This document shows positions 43,248 to 51,882 of a stretch of 64,000 nucleotides of DNA, piece by piece; position 1 is the first letter of the stretch, and the number at the start of each line of letters is the position of its first letter. The notes under the pieces are model-generated. The model saw nothing but the letters and a program-made list of their open reading frames with translations. It was not told where the DNA came from and ran no database searches. The stretch lies in the NCBI RefSeq assembly GCF_900105925.1, contig NZ_LT629791.1, forward strand, positions 4,868,001 through 4,932,000, read 5' to 3'. The position numbers and the translations under genes were made by a program. Source of the DNA: Jiangella alkaliphila (lineage in GTDB: Bacteria; Actinomycetota; Actinomycetes; Jiangellales; Jiangellaceae).

Positions 43248-45043
43248 CGACGAACGAGGCGCCGCTGCTGGACCTGCGCGACCTGCGGGTGCGCTTCCCC
43301 AAGCGGTACGGCGACGTGCCGGTGCTGGACGGCGTCGGCCTCACCGTCCACCCGGGCGAGGCGGTCGCCGTCGTCGGCGAGTCGGGCTGCGGGAAGACGC
43401 TGCTCGGGCTGGCCGCCGCGCACGTGCTACCGCCCACCGCGAAGGCGTCCGGGACGGTCGCCTTCCAGGGCCGCGACCTCCGCGCGCTGTCCCGGCGCGA
43501 GCTGCGCCGCGTCCGCGGGGCCGGCATCGGCGTCGTCTTCCAGGACGCGATGACCAGCCTGAACCCCGGCCTCACCGTCGGACGTCAGCTGCGCCAGGTG
43601 TGCAAGCTGGGGGCGTCGTCGACGCCGGAGGAGCTGCTCGACGCGGTGGGGCTGGAGCACTCCGCCCGCATCCTGGGCGCCCGGCCCTACCAGCTGTCCG
43701 GCGGGCAGCGCCAGCGCGTGCTGATCGCGATCGCGCTGGCCCGCGACCCCGCCCTCGTCATCGCCGACGAGCCGACGACGGCGCTGGACGTCACCGTGCA
43801 GCGGCAGGTGGTCGAGCTGCTCCGCGGTCTGCAGGAGAGCCGCGGCTTCGCGCTGATGTTCATCAGCCACGACCTCGCCCTGGTCTCCGAGGTGGCCGCC
43901 CGGACGACGGTGATGTACGCCGGCCAGGTGGTCGAGTCCGGCCCGACCGCCGAGGTGCTCGGCCGGCCGCGGCACCCGTACACCGCCGGCCTGCTGAACG
44001 CGAGCCGCAGCTTGGAGGAGCGCTGGCCGGACCTGGCGCCGATTCCCGGCCACGTCCGCCAGCCGGCCGAGTTCGCGTCCGGCTGCCGGTTCCGCGACCG
44101 CTGCGCCCGCGCCGACGACGCCTGCGCCACCCGGCCGGACCTGCTCGCCGGCGGCGCCCGGCTGCTCGCCTGCTTCCACCCGCTGACGGAGCCGCCACCC
44201 CGGCCCGCGCCTGCCCGCGTGCGTGATCGCGCCGAGGACGCCGACGACGGCGGCGGCCACGCTCGCGAGGCGATCGTCGAGGCCCGCGACGTCGTCGTCG
44301 ACTACGGCAGCACGCGGTCACGCACTCTGGCGGTCGACGGCGTCAGCGTCACCGTCCGCGCGGGCCAGGCCGTCGGGCTGATCGGCGAGTCGGGCTCGGG
44401 CAAGACCACGCTGGCGCGGTCGCTGCTGGGCCTGATCGAGCCAGCGGCGGGCCACGTCCTGCACCGCGAGCAGGACATCTACCGGCTGCCGCGGGTTGCG
44501 CGGTTCCGCCGGCTCGGCCGCGACGCCGCGATGGTGTTCCAGGACCCGCGCAGCTCCCTGAACCCGCGGCTGTCCGTCGGCGCCGTGGTCCGCGACCCGT
44601 TGACCGTCCTGGGCATCGGCGACCGCCGGTCCCGCGACGCCACCGTCCGCGCCACGCTGGAGAGCGTCGGGCTGCCGGGCGCGATGGCCGACCGGCCGGT
44701 GCGGGCGCTCTCCGGCGGCCAGCTGCAGCGGGTCGCGCTGGCCCGCGCACTCGTCGTCGAGCCCAGCCTGATCGTCGCCGACGAGCCGACGTCCGCGCTC
44801 GACGTCTCGGTGCAGGCGCAGATCCTCATGCTGCTGCACCGGATCCGGGCAGAGCGGCACCTGGCGCTGCTGATCGTCTCGCACGACATGCGCGTCGTCC
44901 GGTTCGCCACCGACCACGTCGCCGTCATGCGCGGCGGCACGATCGTCGAGGCCGGGCCGACCGAACGCGTCTACGAGGACCCGCGGCACCCGTACACGCA
45001 GGCGCTGCTGGCCGCGGCGCCCACGCTGCACGCCCCGCGCTGA
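43244..45043 (+). CDS. Fused DppD-DppF-type ABC ATPase (two nucleotide-binding domains)
   Basis: 599 residues. NBD1: Walker A GESGCGKTLLG, LSGGQRQRVLIAIALARDP and VIADEPTTALD. It is followed by the oligopeptide C-terminal region with a Cys cluster (CRFRDRCARADDACATRP, then LLACFHP). NBD2: GESGSGKTTLA, LSGGQLQRVALARALVVEP and VIVADEPTSALD, ending HPYTQALLAAAP. Both sites keep the catalytic Glu. Separate in most Dpp systems, here the two ATPases are one polypeptide. ATG 43244 overlaps the permease stop. Powers the 39821-43247 importer. Confidence 0.92.
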   Translation: MTTNEAPLLDLRDLRVRFPKRYGDVPVLDGVGLTVHPGEAVAVVGESGCGKTLLGLAAAHVLPPTAKASGTVAFQGRDLRALSRRELRRVRGAGIGVVFQDAMTSLNPGLTVGRQLRQVCKLGASSTPEELLDAVGLEHSARILGARPYQLSGGQRQRVLIAIALARDPALVIADEPTTALDVTVQRQVVELLRGLQESRGFALMFISHDLALVSEVAARTTVMYAGQVVESGPTAEVLGRPRHPYTAGLLNASRSLEERWPDLAPIPGHVRQPAEFASGCRFRDRCARADDACATRPDLLAGGARLLACFHPLTEPPPRPAPARVRDRAEDADDGGGHAREAIVEARDVVVDYGSTRSRTLAVDGVSVTVRAGQAVGLIGESGSGKTTLARSLLGLIEPAAGHVLHREQDIYRLPRVARFRRLGRDAAMVFQDPRSSLNPRLSVGAVVRDPLTVLGIGDRRSRDATVRATLESVGLPGAMADRPVRALSGGQLQRVALARALVVEPSLIVADEPTSALDVSVQAQILMLLHRIRAERHLALLIVSHDMRVVRFATDHVAVMRGGTIVEAGPTERVYEDPRHPYTQALLAAAPTLHAPR

Positions 45044-45059
45044 GGTCCAGCCGGTCCGG

Positions 45060-45977
45060 TCAGCGGCGACGAGCCCGGCGCACCTCGTTGGCGACCGCCC
45101 ACGCGTCGGACAGCGGGCCGAGGTGGTGCAGCTTGTCGGGGTTGACCACCGAGCGGATCGCCTGGATCCGGCCGTCGAGCACGTCCAGCGTCATCGTGCC
45201 GATCAGCGCGCCGTCGCGGTCGCGGACCACCGCGCCGGGCTGGCCGTTCAGGGTCTGTGGCTCGATCGCCGCGCCGATCGCGGCCAGCGCCGGCATGAAC
45301 GACCCGACCAGCCGGGCCACGTTGTCGGCGCCGTACACGCCCTTGGCCAGCGCGGGCGCCTTGCCGCCGCCGTCGCCGACCATCTGCACGTCGGCGGCGA
45401 GCAGCTCGCGCAGCCCGTCGACGTCGCCGTCGCGGACCGCCCCGAAGAACCGCGCCGCGAGCTCGTCGCGCTCCTCCCGATCGGCCGCGAACCGCGGGCG
45501 GCCGTCGTCCATGTGCCGCCGCGCCCGGACGGCGAGCTGGCGGCAGGCCGCCTCGGACCGGCCGACGGCGGCCGCGATCTCCGGGAAGCCGAAACCGAAC
45601 ACGTCACGCAGCACGAACACCGCCCGTTCCAGCGGGCTGAGCCGCTCGAGCAGCAGCAGCGCGGCCATCGACACCGAGTCGGCCAGCTCGGCCGACCGGG
45701 CCGGGTCGTCGTACGGGTCGGTGGCCAGCGGCTCGGGCAGCCACGGCCCGACGTACTCCTCGCGCCGCACCCGGGCCGAGCGCAGCACGTCGATCGACAC
45801 CCGCGTGACCACGGCCGACAGGTACGCCTTCACCGACACCGGGCGGGTCGTGGCGGTCTGGTAGCGCAGCCAGGTCTCCTGCACCGCGTCCTCGGCCTCG
45901 CTCACGCTGCCGAGCAGCCGGTAGGCGATGGAGAACAACAGCGGCCGCAGGTCCTGGAACTCCTCCGTGGGCGTCAT
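45060..45977 (-). CDS. sigJ: ECF41-type sigma factor (SigJ-like) with C-terminal SnoaL-like extension
   Basis: 305 residues. Sigma2 is at about 8-80 (LRPLLFSIAYRLLGSVSEAEDAVQETWLRY), followed by the ECF41 linker motif WLPEP, sigma4 (LLERLSPLERAVFVLRDVFGFGFPEIAAAVGRSEAACRQLAVRARRHM) and a C-terminal SnoaL-like domain with DGGGK and NPDKL. WLPEP, DGGGK and NPDKL together define ECF41, where the C-terminal domain acts as a built-in regulator instead of a separate anti-sigma. The start overlaps the stop of the upstream epimerase-like gene (ATGA). An ECF41-type promoter lies before that gene. Confidence 0.93.
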   Translation of the reverse strand: MTPTEEFQDLRPLLFSIAYRLLGSVSEAEDAVQETWLRYQTATTRPVSVKAYLSAVVTRVSIDVLRSARVRREEYVGPWLPEPLATDPYDDPARSAELADSVSMAALLLLERLSPLERAVFVLRDVFGFGFPEIAAAVGRSEAACRQLAVRARRHMDDGRPRFAADREERDELAARFFGAVRDGDVDGLRELLAADVQMVGDGGGKAPALAKGVYGADNVARLVGSFMPALAAIGAAIEPQTLNGQPGAVVRDRDGALIGTMTLDVLDGRIQAIRSVVNPDKLHHLGPLSDAWAVANEVRRARRR

Positions 45978-46924
45978 GCCGCTTCCTCCTTGGAACCCTC
46001 GCTCTTGAAGCCCTCGCGCCAGGTGGGATACCGCAGGTCCCAGCCGAGCTCCCGCTTGGCCTTGGCGTTGGAGAAGGGCCGGCCCTGAGTCATGATCGCC
46101 ACCCCCATCTCGCCGGCGAACGGCCGGACCAGCCATGCGGGGACGCGCAACGGCCGCTTCGCCCCGACGCACGAGGCCAGGTACGGCAGCCACTCGCGGA
46201 CCGGGGCCGGCTCGTCGTCGACGATGTTGAACACGCCGTTCGCCTGCTGCTCCACAGCCAGCACGGTAGCGCTCGCGGCGTCGTCGATGTGCACCCACGA
46301 GAAGTAGCCGGCGCCGCCGCCGATGACCGGCATCCGCCGCTTGCGGACGAGGTCGATCTGATCCTCGATGCCGCCGCCGGGACCGTAGAACCCGCCGTAG
46401 CGCAGGGCCGCGCCGCCGGCCTTGACGACCACGTCCTCGACGTAGCGCAGCGGCCGGACCATGATCCGCAGCTTGGCCGGCAGCTGCTCCGTCGGCAGCG
46501 CCTCGTCCTCGGTCACCGAGCCGGCCGCACGGTTCGCGGGCCAGTTGGCGAGGCTCTGCGCGACGACGTGGGTGACGCCGGTCGCCTCGGCGGCGGCCAG
46601 CAGGTGATCCGTCCCGGTCGTCCGCAGCCGGTTGGTGGTGGCGGCGAACCGCTCGGGGTGCCGGAAGTCAGGCTTGCCGATGTAGTCCGGCGACAGCGCG
46701 GTCATCTCGTGCACGATCGCGTCGGGCCGAGCGTGCGCCACCGCCTCGCCGACCGACGCCGCGTCGAGCCCGTCCATCAGCACGCCCTCGGCGCCCAGCT
46801 GCGTCAGCAGGCCCAGCCGGCCCGGGTTCGTCGTCGTCGCCGTCACCTGGTGGCCCCGCGCCACGAGCTGGGGCACCAGACGCCGTCCGATCGCCCCGGT
46901 CCCGCCCGCCACGAACACCCGCAT
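45974..46924 (-). CDS. NAD-dependent epimerase/dehydratase-family protein, ECF41 partner
   Basis: 316 residues of the extended SDR fold: MRVFVAGGTGAIGRRLVPQLVARGHQVTATT (NAD(P)-binding, residues 1-31), HVVAQSLANWP, RYGGFYGPGGGIEDQIDLVRKRRMPVIGGGAGYFSWVHIDDAASATVLAVEQ. ATG 46924 has GAGGAG about 9 bases upstream; a GTG directly before is possible. Carboxymuconolactone decarboxylases, oxidoreductases and epimerases are the standard partners and targets of ECF41 factors, and the four-base overlap with the sigma gene fits that. Substrate unknown. Confidence 0.88.
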   Translation of the reverse strand: MRVFVAGGTGAIGRRLVPQLVARGHQVTATTTNPGRLGLLTQLGAEGVLMDGLDAASVGEAVAHARPDAIVHEMTALSPDYIGKPDFRHPERFAATTNRLRTTGTDHLLAAAEATGVTHVVAQSLANWPANRAAGSVTEDEALPTEQLPAKLRIMVRPLRYVEDVVVKAGGAALRYGGFYGPGGGIEDQIDLVRKRRMPVIGGGAGYFSWVHIDDAASATVLAVEQQANGVFNIVDDEPAPVREWLPYLASCVGAKRPLRVPAWLVRPFAGEMGVAIMTQGRPFSNAKAKRELGWDLRYPTWREGFKSEGSKEEAA

Positions 46925-46948
46925 CACGTCACGCTCCTCGTCCGGTCG

Positions 46949-48538
46949 TTACTCCCGGACCCGAGACGAGACAGCCCGGCGCCCCGTGACATGGGCGGCG
47001 ACATGGGCGGCGACACGGGCGACGGCCGCGGCGATCAGTGGCAGCGCGATCAGCACCAGGACCGGCCAGTCGCCGGTGCGGGCGTACGGGGTCAGGCCGG
47101 TGCGCAGCGGCACGCTCTGCTCCAGCAGCTCCTGCGTGCCCAGCCCGCTGAGCCGCGTCACCGACCCGTCCGGCAGCACGATCGCGGAGTAGCCGGTCGG
47201 CGCGGCCTGCAGCACCGTCCGGCCGAACTCGCGGGCCCGCAGCCGCGACGCCGCCACCTCGATGGCCGGCACTTCCTCACCCACGTACGACGACGCGTTC
47301 GTCGGCGCCAGCACCACCTCGCCGCCGTCGCGCACGCCGTCGGCGACCCGGTCGGCGAAGAAGACCTCGTAGGAGATGACGATCGCCAGCGGCGTCCCGG
47401 CCGCCTCGACGACGGCGTCGGTCGTCCCCACGATCGCGTCGCGCGGGACGAAGCGGGTGTCGTCGCTGAGCGCCTCGAACAGGCCGCGCAGCGGGATGTA
47501 CTCGCCGAACGGGACCCGGTGCTGCTTCTCGTACCGGTCGGTGATGGCGCCGTCGGGCCCCCACACGACCGAGGCGTTGCGGAACCCGTCGACCTCGCCC
47601 TCGGTTACGCCGACGACGAGCGTGGTGCCCAGCCGCCGGGCTTCGTCGGCGAACGCCTCGTCCAGCGCGGTGCCGGCGATCGGCCCGTCGACGTCGGCCA
47701 CGTTCTCCGGCAGCAGCACGACGTCGGGCTCGCCGTCCACCTGCTCCAGCGCCTCCAGGTGCCGGTTGGTGGCGTCCATGGAGTCGATGAAGATCGCCCG
47801 CAGTCCGCGCGGCCCGCCGCCCTGCACGATGACCGCGTCCAGGCTGCCCGCGTCGCGCGTCATGGCGGCGCCGCTCAGCGCGAGCGGAAGCCCGACGGCG
47901 ACGACGGCGGTCGCGGCGGCGACCAGCCTCGTGCGGTTGCCGCGGTTGCCGCGGTTGCCGCGCTTGCCGCCGGCGACCACCATGCCCGCGAGCGCCCCGC
48001 CGGCCAGCGCCGCGAGCGCCGTCACGAACAGTGCTCCGCCCAGCGGCGCGACCGCCAGGAACGGGCTGTCGGTGAGGCTCAGCCCGAGCGCGGGCAGCGG
48101 GAAGCCGCCGAACGGGAAGCGGTACTGCACCGCCTCCAGCAGCACCAGCGCCGCGGGCGCGACCAGCCACCAGCCGGGCCATCGTCCGGCCGACCGGCCC
48201 GGCGACACCGCCGCGACCGCCGTCAGCAACACGGTTTCCAGCACCGCCACGGCCGCGTACCCGGGCGGGCTGAAGTCCGTCATCCACCGCAGCGCGACGA
48301 CGTAGTGCACCACGCCGCACAGCGCGCCCAGCCAGAGCCGGTCGCGCAGCCGGTGCCCGGCCAGCGCCAGCGCGAACCCGGCGACCCCGAGCGGGAACAG
48401 CGGCCACCAGTCGCGCGGCGGCAGCGCCAGCCACCACAGCACCGCGACCGCCACCATCAGCCCGGCGCTCACGGCCCGCCGCTGGTGAGCAGTGAGTTTG
48501 CCAGTCAGTCCGGCCGCGGCGGTCAGTGGTCCACGCAT
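46949..48538 (-). CDS. lnt: Apolipoprotein N-acyltransferase-like protein (Lnt), catalytic Cys replaced by Ser
   Basis: 529 residues: about six N-terminal TM helices, a nitrilase-type domain (about 215-480) and a C-terminal TM. Lnt attaches the third acyl chain to lipoproteins through a Glu-Lys-Cys triad. Glu is in VLLPENVADVDG and Lys in RYEKQHRVPFGEYIPLRG, but the Cys motif ICYE reads VISYEVFFADRV, with Ser. A 9-base tandem (GNR x3, 47935-47970) sits between domains. ATG 48538 is chosen; ATG 48547 is possible. Activity is doubtful. Confidence 0.82.
   Translation of the reverse strand: MRGPLTAAAGLTGKLTAHQRRAVSAGLMVAVAVLWWLALPPRDWWPLFPLGVAGFALALAGHRLRDRLWLGALCGVVHYVVALRWMTDFSPPGYAAVAVLETVLLTAVAAVSPGRSAGRWPGWWLVAPAALVLLEAVQYRFPFGGFPLPALGLSLTDSPFLAVAPLGGALFVTALAALAGGALAGMVVAGGKRGNRGNRGNRTRLVAAATAVVAVGLPLALSGAAMTRDAGSLDAVIVQGGGPRGLRAIFIDSMDATNRHLEALEQVDGEPDVVLLPENVADVDGPIAGTALDEAFADEARRLGTTLVVGVTEGEVDGFRNASVVWGPDGAITDRYEKQHRVPFGEYIPLRGLFEALSDDTRFVPRDAIVGTTDAVVEAAGTPLAIVISYEVFFADRVADGVRDGGEVVLAPTNASSYVGEEVPAIEVAASRLRAREFGRTVLQAAPTGYSAIVLPDGSVTRLSGLGTQELLEQSVPLRTGLTPYARTGDWPVLVLIALPLIAAAVARVAAHVAAHVTGRRAVSSRVRE
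46965..46991 (-). promoter_or_regulatory. ECF41-type promoter inside the 3' end of lnt
   Basis: On the minus strand TGTCACG, 16 bases and CGTC match the ECF41 promoter form as I recall it (TGTCACA-N16-CGTC). It lies 41 bases upstream of the epimerase-like start and within the last codons of lnt. It would give the epimerase-sigma pair its own autoregulated transcription. Confidence 0.7.
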
Positions 48539-48555
48539 CGCGGCCATCCTACGGT

Positions 48556-49149
48556 TCAGTCGTAGCTGACCCCGTAGCGCAGGTGGGTCACGTTCTTGCC
48601 CTCGACGACCTGCAGCAGCTCGAGGTGGGTGCGCTCGTTCTCGATGTTGTCGAGGTAGCGGACGCCGTCGCGCATGAGGATCGGCACGAGGTCGATCCGG
48701 ATCTCCTCCAGCACGCCGAGGTTGACGCACTGCTGGGCGATATTCGGCCCGGCGACGCCGATGTCCTTGCCGCCGGCGATGGCCCGGGCCTGCTCGAGCG
48801 CGCTCTGCACGCTGTCGACGAAGGTGAACGGCGCGTCCGGGATCGGCGGCCAGTTCGCCGGCGGCGGCCGGTGCGTCACCACGAACGTCGGCGAGTCGTT
48901 CGGCGGCTTGCCGCCCCAGCCGTTGGCGTGGTCGAAGATCCGTCGCCCGGCGATGAACACGCCCTCGGTCTCGTTCTGGTGCCAGTAGGCGGCACTCGCC
49001 TCGGACATCCTGAACGTGATCGGGTAACCAGCCGGCCGCACCTCGACGTCGCCGCTGTTGTACCAGTCGAAGAGCGCCCCCACCGAGTCGTCCGGGTACG
49101 CGACGAACCCGTCGAGCGACATGGTGAAGCTGGAGAAGATGACGCCCAT
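48556..49149 (-). CDS. Dihydrofolate reductase-family (RibD C-terminal-like) protein
   Basis: 197 residues with the RibD_C-like motifs IFSSFTMSLDGFVAYPDDSVGALFDWYNSG, GRRIFDHANGWGGKPPNDSPTFVVTHRPP and GKDIGVAGPNIAQQCVNLGVLEEIRIDLVPILMRDGVRYLDNI. Paralogue of 34115-34696. ATG 49149 follows AGGAGG. Its stop lies 17 bases before the lnt start on the same strand, so it may be upstream in one transcript with lnt. Presumed NADPH-dependent reductase of unknown substrate. Confidence 0.88.
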   Translation of the reverse strand: MGVIFSSFTMSLDGFVAYPDDSVGALFDWYNSGDVEVRPAGYPITFRMSEASAAYWHQNETEGVFIAGRRIFDHANGWGGKPPNDSPTFVVTHRPPPANWPPIPDAPFTFVDSVQSALEQARAIAGGKDIGVAGPNIAQQCVNLGVLEEIRIDLVPILMRDGVRYLDNIENERTHLELLQVVEGKNVTHLRYGVSYD

Positions 49150-49228
49150 CCGTGCCTCCTGTGTGTGGCCGTTCCGGCGTGCCCGACGACAGACAGACTG
49201 CACCCTCCCCCGGAACTCATCGACGCAC

Positions 49229-50968
49229 TCAGTCGGGGTCGAGGCGTTCGGGCGGCTTTTCGTATCGGTGTCCGGTGGGACTTCGCCATCGGGTGGTGCC
49301 GTCGCGATCTCGTTGGACTGACCAGCCGCCGTGGTGTTTGAGCAGATGGTGGGTCTCGCACAGTGCGTGGCAGTTGGCCGGGTCGGTGGTGCCGCCGGCC
49401 GCGAACGGCACCAGGTGGTCGATATCGGCGGCCTTGGCGGTCCGGTGGCAGCCCGGTGTGCGGCAGGTCCGGTCGCGGGCGATGACGAACTCGGCCAGCG
49501 CCTTGGTCGGCCGATATCTCGTGCGCCCGAGGTCGAGCAGCTGTCCGGTGCCGGGATCATGGGCCAGCCAGGTCCACACCCCCTCGGCCGCGAGAGCCCG
49601 GGCAACGTGGGCGGGGATCGGTCCGTAACCGTCCAACTCGCCGGGCTGGTCGGTCAGCCCGGCCAGCGTCGCGAACGGGATGGTGACGTGCACACTGACC
49701 GGCCGCCGCCGCGGCCTCGACCCCACAGCAGACGGAAGAGGTGCGTGGTCGCCGGGCGGGCCGCCACTGACGTCGGGGCCGGTGCGGACGGCGGGCTCAG
49801 ACGAGGCGGCGTCGGCCGAGGCGGCGTCGGCCGGGGCGGCGGACGCACGCCCGCTGCCGCTGACGGCGGAGCGCGCCCCGACGGGGGGCTCTGGCGAGCC
49901 GGTGCGGGCGGCGCCGCTGCCGCCGACGACGGCGGAGCGGGCCCCGACGGCGGGCTCAGGCGTGCTGGTGCGGCCAGCGCCGGTGCGGGCAGCGCGCCCG
50001 GCAGGCTCAGGCGCGGCGTCGCCCCGGGCGGCGGAGACGTACCCCGTGGCGCCGTCGGCGCACGCACCCAGCGCGGCCCAGCCCCACTCGGCCAACGCGT
50101 CCGCACGACGCTGATCCCGCGTCCGCGCCGGCACACCCGCCGCCGCATCAGCCCGCTTCGCATCCGCAGCGGCCACATTCAGGACCGTGTCCCAGGCGGT
50201 CGCGTCCTCGGCCGGGATCAGCGCCTCCACGAACGCCATCCCATCCGACGCGGGCGTCACCGCCACATACCGGCCATCACGCGCACGCCGATGCCGCTCG
50301 GCCGTCTCCACCGGCGCCAGTTCCTGCAGCAACTGCCGGATCAGCTTCCGCAACGCGACCGAATCCAACTGCGGCGCCCGTGGCAACACCGCGGCCTCCA
50401 CCCGCTCGCGGACGCCCGGATCCTGCCCACCGAGCTCGTCAGTGATCACGCGAGCACGGCGCAGATCGATCAACCCCGCCAACAAGACAGCGTGCGTGTC
50501 GGGGAAGTCCTCCACCAACTGCACCGAATGACCCACCAGGTACTCCGCCTGCCGGGTCGTCACATGACACCGCCCAGCGATCGCGACCGCGGTATTGGTC
50601 ACCGGGTTCACCGACCGATAACCCGACGTGTCCGGACGCATCTCGGCCCGGGAGGCGAGCGCGGCCGCGACCCGCGCCTTGTTCGCCTCCACCCACGCCG
50701 CCAACCGCTCCCACCCGGCCGACGCCTCCACCAAGTCGTAGCCATCAGCCACCGACGGATCGAACCCAGCCAGCAACGCCGCCAACTGCGCACCCACCGC
50801 GACCTCATCCGCCCCGAACGGCAACACCCCAGCCGCCGGCACCGCCGCATACTCCGCGGCCAGCCCGTCCAACAGCGCCCGCACCTCCGCGTCGACCACA
50901 CCATCAGGCTCCACCGCCACCGGACCAACACCCGGCAACGGAGCAGACAGCAGCGCTTCTTCGAACAT
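49229..50968 (-). CDS. DUF222/HNH endonuclease-domain protein (13E12 repeat family)
   Basis: 579 residues. N-terminal DUF222 domain (GWERLAAWVEANKARVAAALASRAEM, AGRCHVTTRQAEYLVGHSVQLVEDFPDTHAVLLAGLIDLRRARVITDEL). A low-complexity Ala/Gly/Ser/Pro middle (about 330-420) contains degenerate repeats of PEPAVGARSAV. The C-terminal HNH nuclease has CRTPGCHRTAKAADIDHLVPFAAGGTTDPANCHALCETHHLLKHHGGW, with D-H, N and H plus zinc-type Cys. Multi-copy in many actinobacteria; biological role unclear. Confidence 0.9.
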   Translation of the reverse strand: MFEEALLSAPLPGVGPVAVEPDGVVDAEVRALLDGLAAEYAAVPAAGVLPFGADEVAVGAQLAALLAGFDPSVADGYDLVEASAGWERLAAWVEANKARVAAALASRAEMRPDTSGYRSVNPVTNTAVAIAGRCHVTTRQAEYLVGHSVQLVEDFPDTHAVLLAGLIDLRRARVITDELGGQDPGVRERVEAAVLPRAPQLDSVALRKLIRQLLQELAPVETAERHRRARDGRYVAVTPASDGMAFVEALIPAEDATAWDTVLNVAAADAKRADAAAGVPARTRDQRRADALAEWGWAALGACADGATGYVSAARGDAAPEPAGRAARTGAGRTSTPEPAVGARSAVVGGSGAARTGSPEPPVGARSAVSGSGRASAAPADAASADAASSEPAVRTGPDVSGGPPGDHAPLPSAVGSRPRRRPVSVHVTIPFATLAGLTDQPGELDGYGPIPAHVARALAAEGVWTWLAHDPGTGQLLDLGRTRYRPTKALAEFVIARDRTCRTPGCHRTAKAADIDHLVPFAAGGTTDPANCHALCETHHLLKHHGGWSVQRDRDGTTRWRSPTGHRYEKPPERLDPD

Positions 50969-51044
50969 GCACACCACCCTACCCACCCCCACCGACAAGA
51001 TCAACTCGACGCCGGTGGGCGGGGCCGCGCGCTACGGTGAACGC

Positions 51045-51857
51045 GTGCGCGACGCGGCGAAGTACTGGGCGCATCCGGCGGTCCCGGGCGTGGACCTGAT
51101 GCGGGCGCGGTTCGTCCGCCACGCGTTCGGACGGCACAGTCACCCGACGTTCGCGATCGGGGTGGTGGAGCGCGGGCTGGAGCGGCTGCGCATCGGCGAC
51201 CGGACGGAGTACGTCGGACCGGGCGGGCTGGTGCTGATCAACCCCGACGTCGTGCACACGGGCGTCCCTGCTACGGCCGGCGGCTGGGCGTACCGCGTCC
51301 TCTACCCGCCGGCGCAGCTGCTGGCCGAGCTGACCGGCGCCGCCTCGCCGTGGTTCGCCGAGCCGCTGGTGGACGATCGCGACGCCGCCGGCGCGGTGCT
51401 GGCGGCGCATGGCGCGGCCGAGCAGGGCGACGCGCTGACGTCGAGCACGCTGCTGCTGACGACGCTGGCCGGCCTCGGCGCCCGCCACGGCCAGACCCGC
51501 CGGGACCACGCCAGCCAGGCCGCCCCCGCCGGCACATGCCAGGCCGCGACCGCACGCGACATCCTGGTGGAGCGACTGGTCGACCCGCCGAGCCTGGACG
51601 AGCTCGCCGCCATCGTGGGGACGGGACGGTTCGCGCTGGCCCGCGCGTTCCGCCACCGCTACGGGCTGCCGCCGCACGCATACCTCAACGAACAACGCAT
51701 CCGGCGCGCCTGCGCGCTGCTGGAGATGGGCCAGCCGCCGTCGGCGGTCGCGGCCGCGGTGGGCTTCGCCGACCAGGCCCACCTGACCCGTCACTTCCGC
51801 CGCGTGGTCGGCGTGCCGCCGGGGCAGTACCGGCGCAAGAACGTTCAAGACCGCTGA
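51045..51857 (+). CDS. AraC-family regulator with cupin domain
   Basis: 270 residues: N-terminal AraC_binding cupin (HAFGRHSHPTFAIGVVERGLERLRIG, LVLINPDVVHTGVPA) and a C-terminal AraC domain (LDELAAIVGTGRFALARAFRHRYGLPPHAYLNEQRIRRACALLEMG, AVGFADQAHLTRHFRRVVGVPPGQY). GTG 51045 is preferred because a TACGGT box sits just upstream, as for a leaderless transcript; the longer frame from 50967 overlaps the HNH gene start antisense. It is 25 bases before the PLP decarboxylase and probably regulates it. Confidence 0.87.
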   Translation: MRDAAKYWAHPAVPGVDLMRARFVRHAFGRHSHPTFAIGVVERGLERLRIGDRTEYVGPGGLVLINPDVVHTGVPATAGGWAYRVLYPPAQLLAELTGAASPWFAEPLVDDRDAAGAVLAAHGAAEQGDALTSSTLLLTTLAGLGARHGQTRRDHASQAAPAGTCQAATARDILVERLVDPPSLDELAAIVGTGRFALARAFRHRYGLPPHAYLNEQRIRRACALLEMGQPPSAVAAAVGFADQAHLTRHFRRVVGVPPGQYRRKNVQDR

Positions 51858-51882
51858 GCCCGCGGCCCCTACGCTCCCCCGC

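Noticed and set aside
46289-48565. Plus-strand open frame of about 758 codons
   Set aside because: Antisense to lnt and the epimerase gene, which have clear family motifs.
49331-51040. Plus-strand open frame of about 569 codons
   Set aside because: Antisense to the DUF222/HNH gene.
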